Source: CAYTIB01 sp964437725
Lineage (GTDB): Bacteria; UBA8248; JACPRG01; G963555815
Length of the DNA: 61,598 nucleotides
Reading direction: 5' to 3'
NCBI GenBank assembly: GCA_964437725.1
Contig: CAYTIB010000004.1
Coordinates: 1-61,598 of the forward strand
A program made the position numbers and the translations under genes. The notes under the pieces are model-generated. The model was not told the DNA's origin, ran no database searches, and worked only from the letters and a program-made list of their open reading frames with translations. Positions 27,521-35,791 of the stretch are shown here, one piece after another (the stretch's first letter is position 1; each line of letters opens with the position of its first letter).

Positions 27521-27828
27521 GACAACTTTTATCAGTTAGAATGCACGTTGCCAGAACCTACATTGAGAAATAACTCACCAAAATCTGTACCGTAGAGCAA
27601 TCTTCAAAGGATGCATTTTCCGATGACACCATGGGCCCGATAAAGCGCCGCACCGTGATTGCGGCGCAGCCGAAATTGGACCGCGGCCGAGCAACCTCGC
27701 GAAATCTGTGCAATTGAGTAACCCATTGATAGATAAAGATAAATCAACCTCAACAAAATGACGAAGTCCGAGTTCCATATGTGGTTGAGGGATTGGCGAG
27801 CAGTTGCTGAGCAAGAAGTGGTATCTGT
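27521..27828. other. intergenic region between convergent genes
   Basis: About 300 bases between the rightward ubiD-like gene and the leftward ACMSD-like gene. Apart from the strong hairpin at 27645-27667 it has no gene that I can support; an 85-codon leftward frame here has no recognisable features. Confidence 0.5.
27645..27667 (-). terminator. strong GC hairpin, possible terminator of the leftward gene
   Basis: GCGCCGCA pairs perfectly with TGCGGCGC around a seven-base loop: 8 bp, seven of them G-C. Read leftward it is followed by TTTATC, a short T-rich tail, and lies 160 bases beyond the stop of the ACMSD-like gene. The T-run is weak, so termination is only likely. Confidence 0.5.
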
Positions 27829-28812
27829 TCACATACCCAGTAAAGCCTTAGCCGTGCCACCCAAAATCATCGCTTTATCCTCCGTGGATAAGGAGGTTTC
27901 TTGAATGCTCGAAACAGCCCGAGACAAGTCGCCGCTCAGAAACGGGTAATCGCTCCCCAACAACAGATGATCGGAGCCAGCAAAAGCATGGGCGCACTCA
28001 ATCGCTGGAGGATAAAAGGACACAGTGTCCCAGTACAAAAGCTTAAAATACTCACTGGGTTTCCTGGGAATTGTTTTCTGAACCTCAGGAAACCGGTATC
28101 CCCGCTCCAACCGATCTGCCAAAAAAGGAATAGCGCCTCCCAAATGATTGAAAATCAACTTCAAGTTTGGGTGTTCCTCCAAAAGCCCGTCGAATATAAG
28201 TGTCGTTGCCACCAAAGTAGTCTCGAACATGAAACCAATTAAGGCCGCTAAATGGAACCGTTCGAGTGCTGGATTTGGGGCTGGGTTAAGCGGATGAATA
28301 AAGACCGGTCGGTCCAGTTTTTCGGCCTCTGCAAAGAAGGGTCGAAAACACCGGTCGCTCAGATTGACACCGTCAACGTTAGTAAAAGTCGAAAAGCCTT
28401 TAAGCCCAAGTTCGTTAACTGACCGATTCATCTCCTCTCGAGCAGCATCCATGTCTTTTAAAAATACTACGCCAAAACCCACGAAGCGATCGGGGCTTTT
28501 CCGCACCATCGCAGCAATATCATTATTGATAGCACGCATGAGAGGAATACCGTCCTCTGGCTCAAAAAGGTCGATACTGGGATTGCCCATCGTCAATACT
28601 TGAACATCGATACTTGCCGCGTCCATATGAACCAAACGAGAAGTCGGGTCAATCCCGGTAGCCGAAATAGGGCCGAAATCAAACCCCCGATGAAAGAATC
28701 GGATACGACCCTCTTTGTCCTCCTCCAGTCGCAGACCATAGCGGGCTTGAACTTCTTTAAGTGTGTCCAGATAGATCATGGGATAAACGTGGGTGTGAAA
28801 GTCAATATTCAC
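27829..28812 (-). CDS. ACMSD-like amidohydrolase (decarboxylase/hydrolase)
   Basis: A 327-residue TIM-barrel amidohydrolase of the amidohydrolase_2 (ACMSD, gamma-resorcylate decarboxylase) group. Metal ligands are DFHTHVYP near the start, His in FIHPLNPAPNPALERF, NHLGGAIPF and Asp in GSDYPF, with the conserved HPNLKLIFNHLGG stretch. Members remove CO2 from aminocarboxymuconate semialdehyde or phenolic acids without oxygen. GTG 28812 is chosen since GGAG lies seven bases before it; TTG 28818 is only two bases from that site. It is convergent to the UbiD-like gene and followed upstream by ispH on the same strand. Confidence 0.83.
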   Translation of the reverse strand: MNIDFHTHVYPMIYLDTLKEVQARYGLRLEEDKEGRIRFFHRGFDFGPISATGIDPTSRLVHMDAASIDVQVLTMGNPSIDLFEPEDGIPLMRAINNDIAAMVRKSPDRFVGFGVVFLKDMDAAREEMNRSVNELGLKGFSTFTNVDGVNLSDRCFRPFFAEAEKLDRPVFIHPLNPAPNPALERFHLAALIGFMFETTLVATTLIFDGLLEEHPNLKLIFNHLGGAIPFLADRLERGYRFPEVQKTIPRKPSEYFKLLYWDTVSFYPPAIECAHAFAGSDHLLLGSDYPFLSGDLSRAVSSIQETSLSTEDKAMILGGTAKALLGM

Positions 28813-28898
28813 GGGCAAGCTCCGTTCAAGTGTTTTGGGAAAAATGATTATTTTGGAAAACTACGATTAGTTAACAGATTGTTCAAACTTCCTGGAAC

Positions 28899-29861
28899 TC
28901 ACCCTTCCTCGCCAATCTGAGCAATCTTCCCGGCAGTCAACTCCGTCGGGAGTTGAAAAACAACATCCTCATCTGGCCCTTCCAATTCTTCAACTTCTGC
29001 GATGCCCTGCTTTTTCATAAAACTAACTAGCTCTTTGACCAAAAATTCGGGAGTGGACGCACCCGCAGTAACACCAATTCGTTCAACACCATTAAACCAG
29101 GACATATCAAGATCAGAAACACCATCAATAAGATGAGCCCGGATACCAACTGACTCGCCCACCTCTTTGAGCCGCATAGAATTCGAGCTGTTTTGAGATC
29201 CCAACACAAGAAGCAAATCGACCTTCTCAGCCATTTCCTTAACTGCAGTTTGACGATTCGTAGTTGCGTAACAGATATCCTCCTTGGCCGGTAGATGCAG
29301 ATCGGGAAACCTTTCCTGCAAAGCAGTGATTACTTCCGCCGTATCGTCGACACTTAAGGTCGTTTGTGTGAGACAAACCACTTTCTTTGGATCAGGGACC
29401 GAAACACCCTCGACCTCCCCCACCTCACTGATAACCGTAATATGATCGGGAGCTTCACCGTATGTGCCAATGACCTCATCATGGTCCATATGTCCAACCA
29501 AAATAATATGGAATCCACCCTTCACATAGCGGCGTACTTCACTATGAACTTTTGTAACCAATGGACAGGTTGCGTCTAAAGCTCTCAAAGTTCTCTCTGC
29601 AGCCTCCTGCACAACACCCGGGGCAATACCATGTGCACTGAATATGGTTATTGCGCCTTCAGGAACCTCATGAAGTTCTTCGACAAAAATTGCTCCCTTT
29701 TTTTTCAAATTTTCCACAACATATTTGTTGTGAACTATCTCCTTCCGAACATAAATCGGCGACCCGTAACGTTCTAAAGCACGCTCGACCACTTCGATAG
29801 CTCGGTCTACACCAGCACAAAAACCTCTTGGTTTCGCCAAAACTAACTCGTGAAAAGACAT
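28899..29861 (-). CDS. ispH: 4-hydroxy-3-methylbut-2-enyl diphosphate reductase
   Basis: IspH (LytB) makes IPP and DMAPP in the last step of the MEP isoprenoid pathway. The 320-residue protein has the three Cys of its 4Fe-4S cluster: in PRGFCAGVDRA, in DATCPLVTKVH and in ICYATTNRQ. The SQNSSNSMRL loop binds the diphosphate, and the Thr/Glu region CLTQTTLS is present. ATG 29861 follows GAGG by eight bases; an upstream start at 29894 would add 11 unconserved residues. It sits 86 bases upstream of the ACMSD-like gene and may be read with it. Complete and ordinary. Confidence 0.95.
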   Translation of the reverse strand: MSFHELVLAKPRGFCAGVDRAIEVVERALERYGSPIYVRKEIVHNKYVVENLKKKGAIFVEELHEVPEGAITIFSAHGIAPGVVQEAAERTLRALDATCPLVTKVHSEVRRYVKGGFHIILVGHMDHDEVIGTYGEAPDHITVISEVGEVEGVSVPDPKKVVCLTQTTLSVDDTAEVITALQERFPDLHLPAKEDICYATTNRQTAVKEMAEKVDLLLVLGSQNSSNSMRLKEVGESVGIRAHLIDGVSDLDMSWFNGVERIGVTAGASTPEFLVKELVSFMKKQGIAEVEELEGPDEDVVFQLPTELTAGKIAQIGEEG

Positions 29862-29981
29862 TTTATCAACCTCTGAAAGCTCGTAAAACCCCACAACACC
29901 CCACCTGGCATAACGGGACTATTTTACCACGAGCTTCGTCTAAGATGCGGATGATAATCAAGTACAATATCGGTACGTAAA

Positions 29982-30590
29982 TCAAACTAAAAACGAAACA
30001 CGGAAAAGAACCTGTAATTCATCCTCCCATCTTTCAACGAAAAGGCCATCTACATCTAATGCTGCAAAAACTTCTGAAATATTCATCGGCCCAACCTCGT
30101 GCCGACCACCGAATTCGGCGTGCACTTCACCTAGCATCTCGAGACCGGTTGAGTTCATATCAGCCACGACGACACAGCCATCATTTTTGCATACTCGTAG
30201 CATCTCCCAAATGGAATCGACTGGTTTTGCCAAATGATGGATCACATTCGCCGAGGCAACCAGATCATACGTTTCATCCGCAAAGGGCATACAACCAGCA
30301 TCGCCTCGAAGAAACCAAATCTGGTTCTCCAAACTCGAATCCACCGCATTTTTACGCGCCGTGGCAATCCCCTCGGCCTCATATTCAATGCTAGTAACTT
30401 TAGCCTTTTCTTCCGCCAGCAAAATGGCCAAGCGTCCTGGCCCTGTTCCAACATCTAACACTCGTCCCGTCACCGGACGCGCATTCTCCACAACACGGGC
30501 ACGTGCTACACCAACATCGTACCCCCGCTCTTTTAAGACTTGATGCCGATCTTGATACTTTTTGATCCTTTTTTCGACAAGATCGTTCAT
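29982..30590 (-). CDS. class I SAM-dependent methyltransferase
   Basis: A 202-residue Rossmann methyltransferase. Motif I is VLDVGTGPGRLAILLAEE, the acidic end of strand 2 is SIEYEAEGI, motif II is GDAGCMPFADETYDLVASANVIHHLAKP, and motif III is VADMNSTG. The domain is of the Methyltransf_11 type. Substrate cannot be inferred: the last 50 residues are short and not diagnostic. ATG 30590 has AGGG upstream at about ten bases; TTG 30599 is too close to it. It stands upstream of ispH by about 120 bases on the same strand. Confidence 0.82.
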   Translation of the reverse strand: MNDLVEKRIKKYQDRHQVLKERGYDVGVARARVVENARPVTGRVLDVGTGPGRLAILLAEEKAKVTSIEYEAEGIATARKNAVDSSLENQIWFLRGDAGCMPFADETYDLVASANVIHHLAKPVDSIWEMLRVCKNDGCVVVADMNSTGLEMLGEVHAEFGGRHEVGPMNISEVFAALDVDGLFVERWEDELQVLFRVSFLV

Positions 30591-30837
30591 GTATTTCAAA
30601 CCCTATAATTGTCCCGCTTAAACCTCTTGCAAATTAACCGGCTAGTTGACGAACAACCCCATAGCCCAGTACGGTGACATGGTACAGGATGGGAGAATGG
30701 CCTTCAAACTCTGAGCCCTATCAAATTGTTACATACCGGATACTTTAAAGGCATTATTCCAAAACCAGAGTCAGCCAGACTGTACTCGCAACTTCGAAAC
30801 TTTCAGGATACCCGTTTCAATCGGGACGATACCTTTT

Positions 30838-31704
30838 ATGATTCCAACACACGAAATACCTCTAGCACTTGCATTGTTCGGTTTTCTTTTTCAAGGCTTC
30901 AGCGATTTCCTTTTGAAAAGAGGTGTAGACAAGCAGGGGAACCCCTTCTCTATCATAGCGATGACGGTTCCCACGTTTCTTGGCACCTCAATCCTATCAG
31001 GGCTTCTCCTTGGTGATCTAGAGTTTAAAGCCATCACAATTGGTTACGGTCTGATTGCTGGACTCCTTTCCCTCGTAGCCTTGAACCTTTTTGTAATCAG
31101 TTTAAAAGAGGGAGAAGTATCCGTTAACTCCACGTTGTTCAGATTGAATTTTATTGTGACTTCCCTAATGGCAATCATTATCCTGTCAGAATCATCCACC
31201 TGGTCCAAGTGGATAGGCCTTGCCCTCGCGGTTGGTGCCATTAGTTCGATTTCTTGGGGTGGAAATATCCGCCGAAAAGGAACTGGGCGCGCAACAGCTC
31301 TAGCGATAACAGCTCTTCTCATCTATGGCGTCAATAGCTTCTTTTTCAAAATTGCAACACTCCACGAAATTAGTGTGCCCGCCTACACTGTTATTACCTC
31401 ACTTACATTTGGTTCACTTTCTATTGCCGCTCATTTTTCACCTTGGAAATCGGTTCGCATACAACCTAACCGAATCGTTGTCCGATACGGTCTACTTTCA
31501 GGCCTTATCATCGGAGCAGCATTTAACTTCATGATATGGTCGCTACGACTGGGTGGAGAAGCGAGTGTCGTCGTTCCGATTTTTCAGCTCAGTTTCGTTC
31601 TGACTGCAGCCCTAGGTGTCATTAGGCTAAACGAGCCAATGACATCCAGAAAGGGCATCGGCTTCGCCCTGGCCATCGGAGCCATTCTACTCCTAGCGAT
31701 TTGA
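30838..31704 (+). CDS. EamA/DMT-superfamily transporter
   Basis: A 288-residue inner-membrane carrier with ten predicted hydrophobic helices in two EamA halves (about residues 5-135 and 150-288). The second half has AAFNFMIWSLRLGGEASVVVPIFQLSFVLTAALGVIRLNEP, the usual EamA signature. Members export amino acids, nucleosides or other small metabolites. It is followed after four bases by an MFS carrier gene, so the two are cotranscribed. The ribosome binding site is weak. Substrate unknown. Confidence 0.83.
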   Translation: MIPTHEIPLALALFGFLFQGFSDFLLKRGVDKQGNPFSIIAMTVPTFLGTSILSGLLLGDLEFKAITIGYGLIAGLLSLVALNLFVISLKEGEVSVNSTLFRLNFIVTSLMAIIILSESSTWSKWIGLALAVGAISSISWGGNIRRKGTGRATALAITALLIYGVNSFFFKIATLHEISVPAYTVITSLTFGSLSIAAHFSPWKSVRIQPNRIVVRYGLLSGLIIGAAFNFMIWSLRLGGEASVVVPIFQLSFVLTAALGVIRLNEPMTSRKGIGFALAIGAILLLAI

Positions 31705-31708
31705 GAGA

Positions 31709-32866
31709 ATGTTCGTGAACCGGCACCTACTAATTACCATTTTTTGCCAAAGCGCCGTCGGAGGACTATTTCTCAACCTCGCTCCGGTAACGTCAGACCT
31801 CGTAAATAAGTTCAACATTTCCTATGCTGATATCGGCCTACTAACCACGTCGTTCATCGTGGGTCAAGCCCTGATTTCCATACCAGCCGGTTACCTTTCT
31901 GACCGCTTCGGAGTAATACGAGTCTACTTTGCCGCAAACCTCTGCGTCACCTTTGTCGCCCTTCTCTTGGCTCTTGCAACAAGCATGTTCCAAATCACTA
32001 TTCTTCGCTTCCTCCTGGGATTGGTTATGGGCACACAGTTTGTCGTTGGAAGTAGCTACCTAGCCTATTGGAGTCCTCCCAGTCGGGCAACACTCTACCA
32101 AGGCCTATATGGATGCGGATACAACATAGGAATAACATTGTCATTCTTGTTAGCTGGCCCTCAGGTTCAACTTTTCGGGTGGAGGGGAGTCTTTTTAATC
32201 CCAGGCATTTTAACGGCTTTAGCCACCATCACCCTTGGAATCTTCGGCATCGAGCCCAGGAACAAGTCCACGGCTCCTTCCGCAACCTTCGAGGAGCTCT
32301 TTAAGCTCCCATTCCTGAGGCTAACCCTTCTCGGTATCTGCATGTCTACCGCCTGGGCGACATTCGTTGTCCTGGGGGCCTGGTTGACCGAATATCTGAT
32401 GGTCGAGCGACAAAGCATCTTTTGGTTAAGCGCCGTGTTGACAGGGATCAACATGGCAGGAAGTGGGATCGGACGGGCAATGGGAGGTATAGCAACTAAG
32501 CCGGGAAAGGAAGGGCAAGTACTTTTCTGGTTTTACGGGGCCGTGTTTTTGGCAGCAGCGGGACTTCTGATTCCGGCTCCGTTGATCGTAACACTGATTC
32601 TATCTTTTCTTGTTATTACACTTTCCTCGATGGGGTTTGCTCCAACAATACGTTTGACAGTGCAAGACAGTCATCCGGGCCTTCAGGGAACAGCCGTGGG
32701 GTACGTGCTCGCCCTTGGAATGATCCTAGGATCACCCCAACCGTCTATCTTCGGATGGCTAGTGGAAACTTCGGGGTCATTCACCGTTGGCTTTTTACTA
32801 ATCCTGGCCTCACCCCTAGCTGGTGTCATGGCCATAATCGGGTACAGACGTAAAAAAGCCTATTGA
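31709..32866 (+). CDS. MFS transporter (CynX/NimT-like)
   Basis: A 385-residue major-facilitator protein with about 12 membrane helices. The loop 2-3 motif is IPAGYLSDRFGVIRVYF and the motif near helix 5 reads LYQGLYGCGYNIGITLSFLLAG. Its size and form fit small-anion or cyanate-type carriers, but the substrate is unknown. It begins four bases after the EamA gene stop, a tight operon of two different transporters, perhaps for related compounds. The 160 bases after it lead to a convergent gene. Confidence 0.83.
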   Translation: MFVNRHLLITIFCQSAVGGLFLNLAPVTSDLVNKFNISYADIGLLTTSFIVGQALISIPAGYLSDRFGVIRVYFAANLCVTFVALLLALATSMFQITILRFLLGLVMGTQFVVGSSYLAYWSPPSRATLYQGLYGCGYNIGITLSFLLAGPQVQLFGWRGVFLIPGILTALATITLGIFGIEPRNKSTAPSATFEELFKLPFLRLTLLGICMSTAWATFVVLGAWLTEYLMVERQSIFWLSAVLTGINMAGSGIGRAMGGIATKPGKEGQVLFWFYGAVFLAAAGLLIPAPLIVTLILSFLVITLSSMGFAPTIRLTVQDSHPGLQGTAVGYVLALGMILGSPQPSIFGWLVETSGSFTVGFLLILASPLAGVMAIIGYRRKKAY

Positions 32867-33028
32867 AAATCGTCGTTTCACACGTCACGACCTTGCTATT
32901 TTGAATAATCTTTTGAAGATTTCCATTTCGACACCCAAAAAAGGGCGCCAGAAATAAATCCTCTAAACTCTCCGGTTGCATGAGTACTACTGAGATTCAC
33001 GATTTAAGTTTTGTCTATTTTTATTGGG

Positions 33029-33955
33029 CTAACAGTGAGCTTCATCCTGACGATGAGTCGCAACGAGGTGTTCAGGATCAAAGTCAGGGTCCAACATCCG
33101 CCAGCTTTGCATCCATTCGTACGTGCGCTGCAGTTCATCTTCGGGAATGGGTGATGGCTCAACCACCTGCAACCTGCTTGGTGGAAGGTCATCAACTGTT
33201 AGTTTATTGAGCCCGGGATGTTGCCCCTTATGATAAGACAGAAAGTAACGAAGATACTTACGCTTGTCGCCATTGATCCTACGAACAGCCTCACTCACAG
33301 CACGATTGAACTTAGCGTAGGTTTCGGCATCAACTTCTTCCGAGGCCACTTCAGTTCCGTGGTAAGGCGCGAGAACAATGACTCGGCAACCTTCCTTCTC
33401 TGCCAAGGCAAGAAAAGGCTCAGTTAAGGTGGTTGCAGCTATCTCACCATTTCTCAAGGATTCGTAGCGCTTCGCAGAGCTGTTGGGTGCACGGCAAGTC
33501 TTAATGGACTCTCGCGACAAAAATCCCTCTAACATTAAAAGAGCCAGGTAGTGGGTACCAAAATAATATGGAATGCCAACTAATTTATGTTCAAGCTGTT
33601 GCGGTGTGTAAACATCCGAATCCGGAGGTACAACAATTCCAGCATAAGCAATTATTGCCCGGCGTCCAATCTGACGGCCCCGAACCGATGTGTCTTGAAC
33701 GCGGCGATAATTTCCCCATTCGCAGGCGTTGTACATATCAGCGCCCCCAGTTTCGAACGCCGCGCCGTGGCTCGCAAAAGCACTCAAGCCATCTGGTGAA
33801 TTAATAGCAATACTAGTGGACTTCGGCGCTCCTTTATCGCGTTCCACCCACTCGATTTCTAAGCCTTCAGCCTCGAACAATCCCTCATCATAAGCAACTA
33901 GCTCTGGTAGCCCCTGAAACGGAGCGGTTCTTTCAAGCGAAAGCCTTCTCGTCAT
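33029..33955 (-). CDS. NMT1/THI5-like (SsuA-type) substrate-binding-like protein without signal peptide
   Basis: A 308-residue protein of the periplasmic-binding fold group (SsuA/THI5/NitT). It shows ERTAPFQGLPELVAYDEGLFEAEGLEIEWVERDKG, the usual first lobe, then LVGIPYYFGTHYLALLMLEGFL and the hinge region AATTLTEPFLALAEKEGCRVI. Unlike ABC binding proteins it has no signal peptide or lipobox: the N-terminus MTRRLSLERTAPF leads directly into the first strand. The start is certain, with AGGAGG seven bases upstream. No permease or ATPase is next to it. It could be a cytoplasmic enzyme or sensor built on this fold. Cyclase gene upstream by 285 bases, same strand. Confidence 0.72.
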   Translation of the reverse strand: MTRRLSLERTAPFQGLPELVAYDEGLFEAEGLEIEWVERDKGAPKSTSIAINSPDGLSAFASHGAAFETGGADMYNACEWGNYRRVQDTSVRGRQIGRRAIIAYAGIVVPPDSDVYTPQQLEHKLVGIPYYFGTHYLALLMLEGFLSRESIKTCRAPNSSAKRYESLRNGEIAATTLTEPFLALAEKEGCRVIVLAPYHGTEVASEEVDAETYAKFNRAVSEAVRRINGDKRKYLRYFLSYHKGQHPGLNKLTVDDLPPSRLQVVEPSPIPEDELQRTYEWMQSWRMLDPDFDPEHLVATHRQDEAHC

Positions 33956-34240
33956 AACCGGTCCTCCTTTCTGACCGCAATTTGGACCTTTAAGATAAAC
34001 TGTGACTATAGCAAATTCTACTCCTACAGGGTAATCAAAAGGCTGAAAATACCGAGTTCACTCCGACAATAAAGACCCATTCTATCAGGACTATAAAATA
34101 GTGAATATTTCGTAAAATCTTTACAAAATGCCGAAAGTGGCGAAAATCGTTTTGAAAGAAGAAACTAAAGCCTCACAACAGAGAGCTCGGCAGGGAACAC
34201 AACTGAATAGCCTAATTCCTCCTTGGTGTTTAAACTTTTT

Positions 34241-34915
34241 TCAAAAAATTCTGGCCACAGCACGGGCGGCAGCACCGTCACCTTTATAAATTTTGATGGG
34301 TAGGGCAAATAATTCAAATTCCCTACCCACTAACTTATCAAGGTTTGTGAGGTTCTCAATCAACGGAATATTCTCCGGCAAAACTATTCGGTGGATGGGG
34401 CAGTCTCCCTCCTGTGGCGGCTGACCAGGTGGTAATTTGTCTACTGTAAAATCAACTGCAATTGCCCGTACCTTAGCCTCAACAAAATACTTTGCCACCT
34501 CAACAGCCATATATGGGTTATCCACATAAGCTCGATCCGTGCCAAATGCCTGATCCACCCAACCTGTGTACAAAACGACTATTTTGTCTCGGACCTGTTC
34601 GGGCTTTAGGCCGAAAGGCCTCAGTACCTCCAACGTAATAGGCTCATTGTCTGATACCTTACCACGCAAGTCGACCAGAAAACCGGGGCCCATATACCGG
34701 TCTAAAGACATTTCATCGATCGTTGTTCCCCCTTCCACAAAATGCCGCGGGCAGTCCACGTGCGTGCCGCAATGGATGCTCATCTTCAAATAGGTATTCG
34801 ATCGAAAATGCTCTTTGTGGGTGTTGATCGGCTCAAAAGTTACCTGCGGATGACCCGGAACCACAGACATCTGGGGTCCACCCAGGGTCAACGAAAGGTC
34901 TACCCATTCGCTCAT
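34241..34915 (-). CDS. cyclase-family metal hydrolase (kynurenine formamidase-like)
   Basis: A 224-residue member of the cyclase/KynB family. The metal-binding HxGTHxDxPxH signature is present as HCGTHVDCPRHF near residue 50, and further conserved parts are VVLYTGW, VRAIAVDFTVD, and IHRIVLPENIPLIENLTNLDKL. The family hydrolyses N-formylkynurenine, cyclic amides or isatin. ATG 34915 is decided by GGAGG seven bases upstream; TTG 34918 is in frame. It is divergent from the Sec-type osmC gene and lies upstream of the unexported binding-like protein. Substrate unknown. Confidence 0.85.
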   Translation of the reverse strand: MSEWVDLSLTLGGPQMSVVPGHPQVTFEPINTHKEHFRSNTYLKMSIHCGTHVDCPRHFVEGGTTIDEMSLDRYMGPGFLVDLRGKVSDNEPITLEVLRPFGLKPEQVRDKIVVLYTGWVDQAFGTDRAYVDNPYMAVEVAKYFVEAKVRAIAVDFTVDKLPPGQPPQEGDCPIHRIVLPENIPLIENLTNLDKLVGREFELFALPIKIYKGDGAAARAVARIF

Positions 34916-35024
34916 CAATCAACCTCCGTTGCACGAGTGATCGCTCAGGATTAAATATTTCATGTTCGTCAAAAGGGATGCTATCCGGCCACCCCACAAT
35001 TGTCAATTTAACCGGCCCACAACG

Positions 35025-35050
35025 TTTGTAAGTTGGGGATGTCTTACAAA
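35025..35050. promoter_or_regulatory. perfect inverted repeat, candidate operator
   Basis: TTTGTAAG at 35025-35032 and CTTACAAA at 35043-35050 form an 8-bp perfect inverted repeat with a ten-base spacer. It lies in the divergent region between the cyclase gene and the Sec-type osmC gene, a natural place for a dimeric repressor or activator. No regulator gene is adjacent. Confidence 0.5.
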
Positions 35051-35177
35051 AAAACGTAAATCTTACCAGGATACAAAGATGGATATTAAGGTAAATTGTA
35101 CGATGGTTGAATTCCTTGGTCCGGGCATTATACCCTTGGGCGTCTTCTCTTCCCTGTAAAAGGAAAGGAAATCAACA

Positions 35178-35696
35178 ATGCAAATGGATATTCCTCATCA
35201 AGTGTTCGGTGACGATCTACCAAAAAACACCATGCAAAAGACCCTGACCGTCGATATTGAAAATTTAGGAAAACAGCTTCATGAAGCTCGCCACGGAAGT
35301 TTTGTCTGGTCCTCCGATGAGCCACCAGTTTTGGGAGGTGACGACAATCATCCCCAACCTCTGACGTACATCACTGCCGGGATCGGACAGTGACTGCTAA
35401 CTCAAGTGAAGCGGTACGCTTCAATTATGAAGATTTCTCTCAAGGCAACTAAGGTCCGTATAGAATCTGATATTTTCCTGGGGGGCTCTGTAATTAAGGG
35501 GACTGTGTTCAGTGGGTTTAGTGAAGTTCGATCCCATTTTGAGCTAGAGTCTGATGCCCCCCGCGAAGAACTACTGCGTCTCGTAAAAATTGCTAAAAAA
35601 GGGTGTTTTGCCGAAAGCATGGTCCAGACGGCAGTACCTGTGAAAAGTTCTTATTCGCTGAACGGAGAAAACGTGCAAATTAAATTGGAAAACTAA
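35178..35696 (+). CDS. OsmC-family peroxidase with in-frame TGA (selenocysteine) at the catalytic site
   Basis: Two halves of one OsmC protein lie in the same frame, separated only by TGA at 35391-35393. Reading TGA as Sec gives 172 residues with Sec72 in AGIGQ(U)LLTQVKRYA, the place of the peroxidatic Cys in OsmC/Ohr proteins (compare LAACAVLF in the second copy at 43364). The resolving Cys follows in KIAKKGCFAESMVQTAVPV, and GFSEVRSHFELESDAP is the standard OsmC block. OsmC proteins reduce organic hydroperoxides. ATG 35178 follows AAGGAAA. A nonsense mutation is the alternative, but the site of the TGA, the open frame around it and the hairpin after it argue for Sec. Confidence 0.82.
35407..35423 (+). 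promoter_or_regulatory. candidate bacterial SECIS hairpin in the OsmC gene
   Basis: Starting 13 bases after the TGA, TGAAGCG pairs perfectly with CGCTTCA: a 7-bp stem with loop GTA (or 6 bp with loop GGTAC). The apical GGU lies about 20 bases from the TGA, at the position and with the loop bases known from the E. coli fdhF element. It is stronger than the selD hairpin. Confidence 0.65.
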
Positions 35697-35791
35697 AAAT
35701 TTCGCTGTTCAACTGCCAAGCAGGTGGTTGTCTGATTGAATCACCGTTATAATGAATTATTTTTATCTCAGATTCTACTGGAGCGTAAAAG

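Noticed and set aside
27575..27832. An 85-residue leftward gene
   Set aside because: It overlaps the strong hairpin, has no recognisable motif and overlaps the end of the ACMSD-like gene.
35178..35393. A separate 71-residue gene, with a second small gene at 35406-35696
   Set aside because: Both parts lie in one frame and each is half of an OsmC domain. The TGA between them is better explained as Sec than as two genes; a nonsense mutation remains the alternative.
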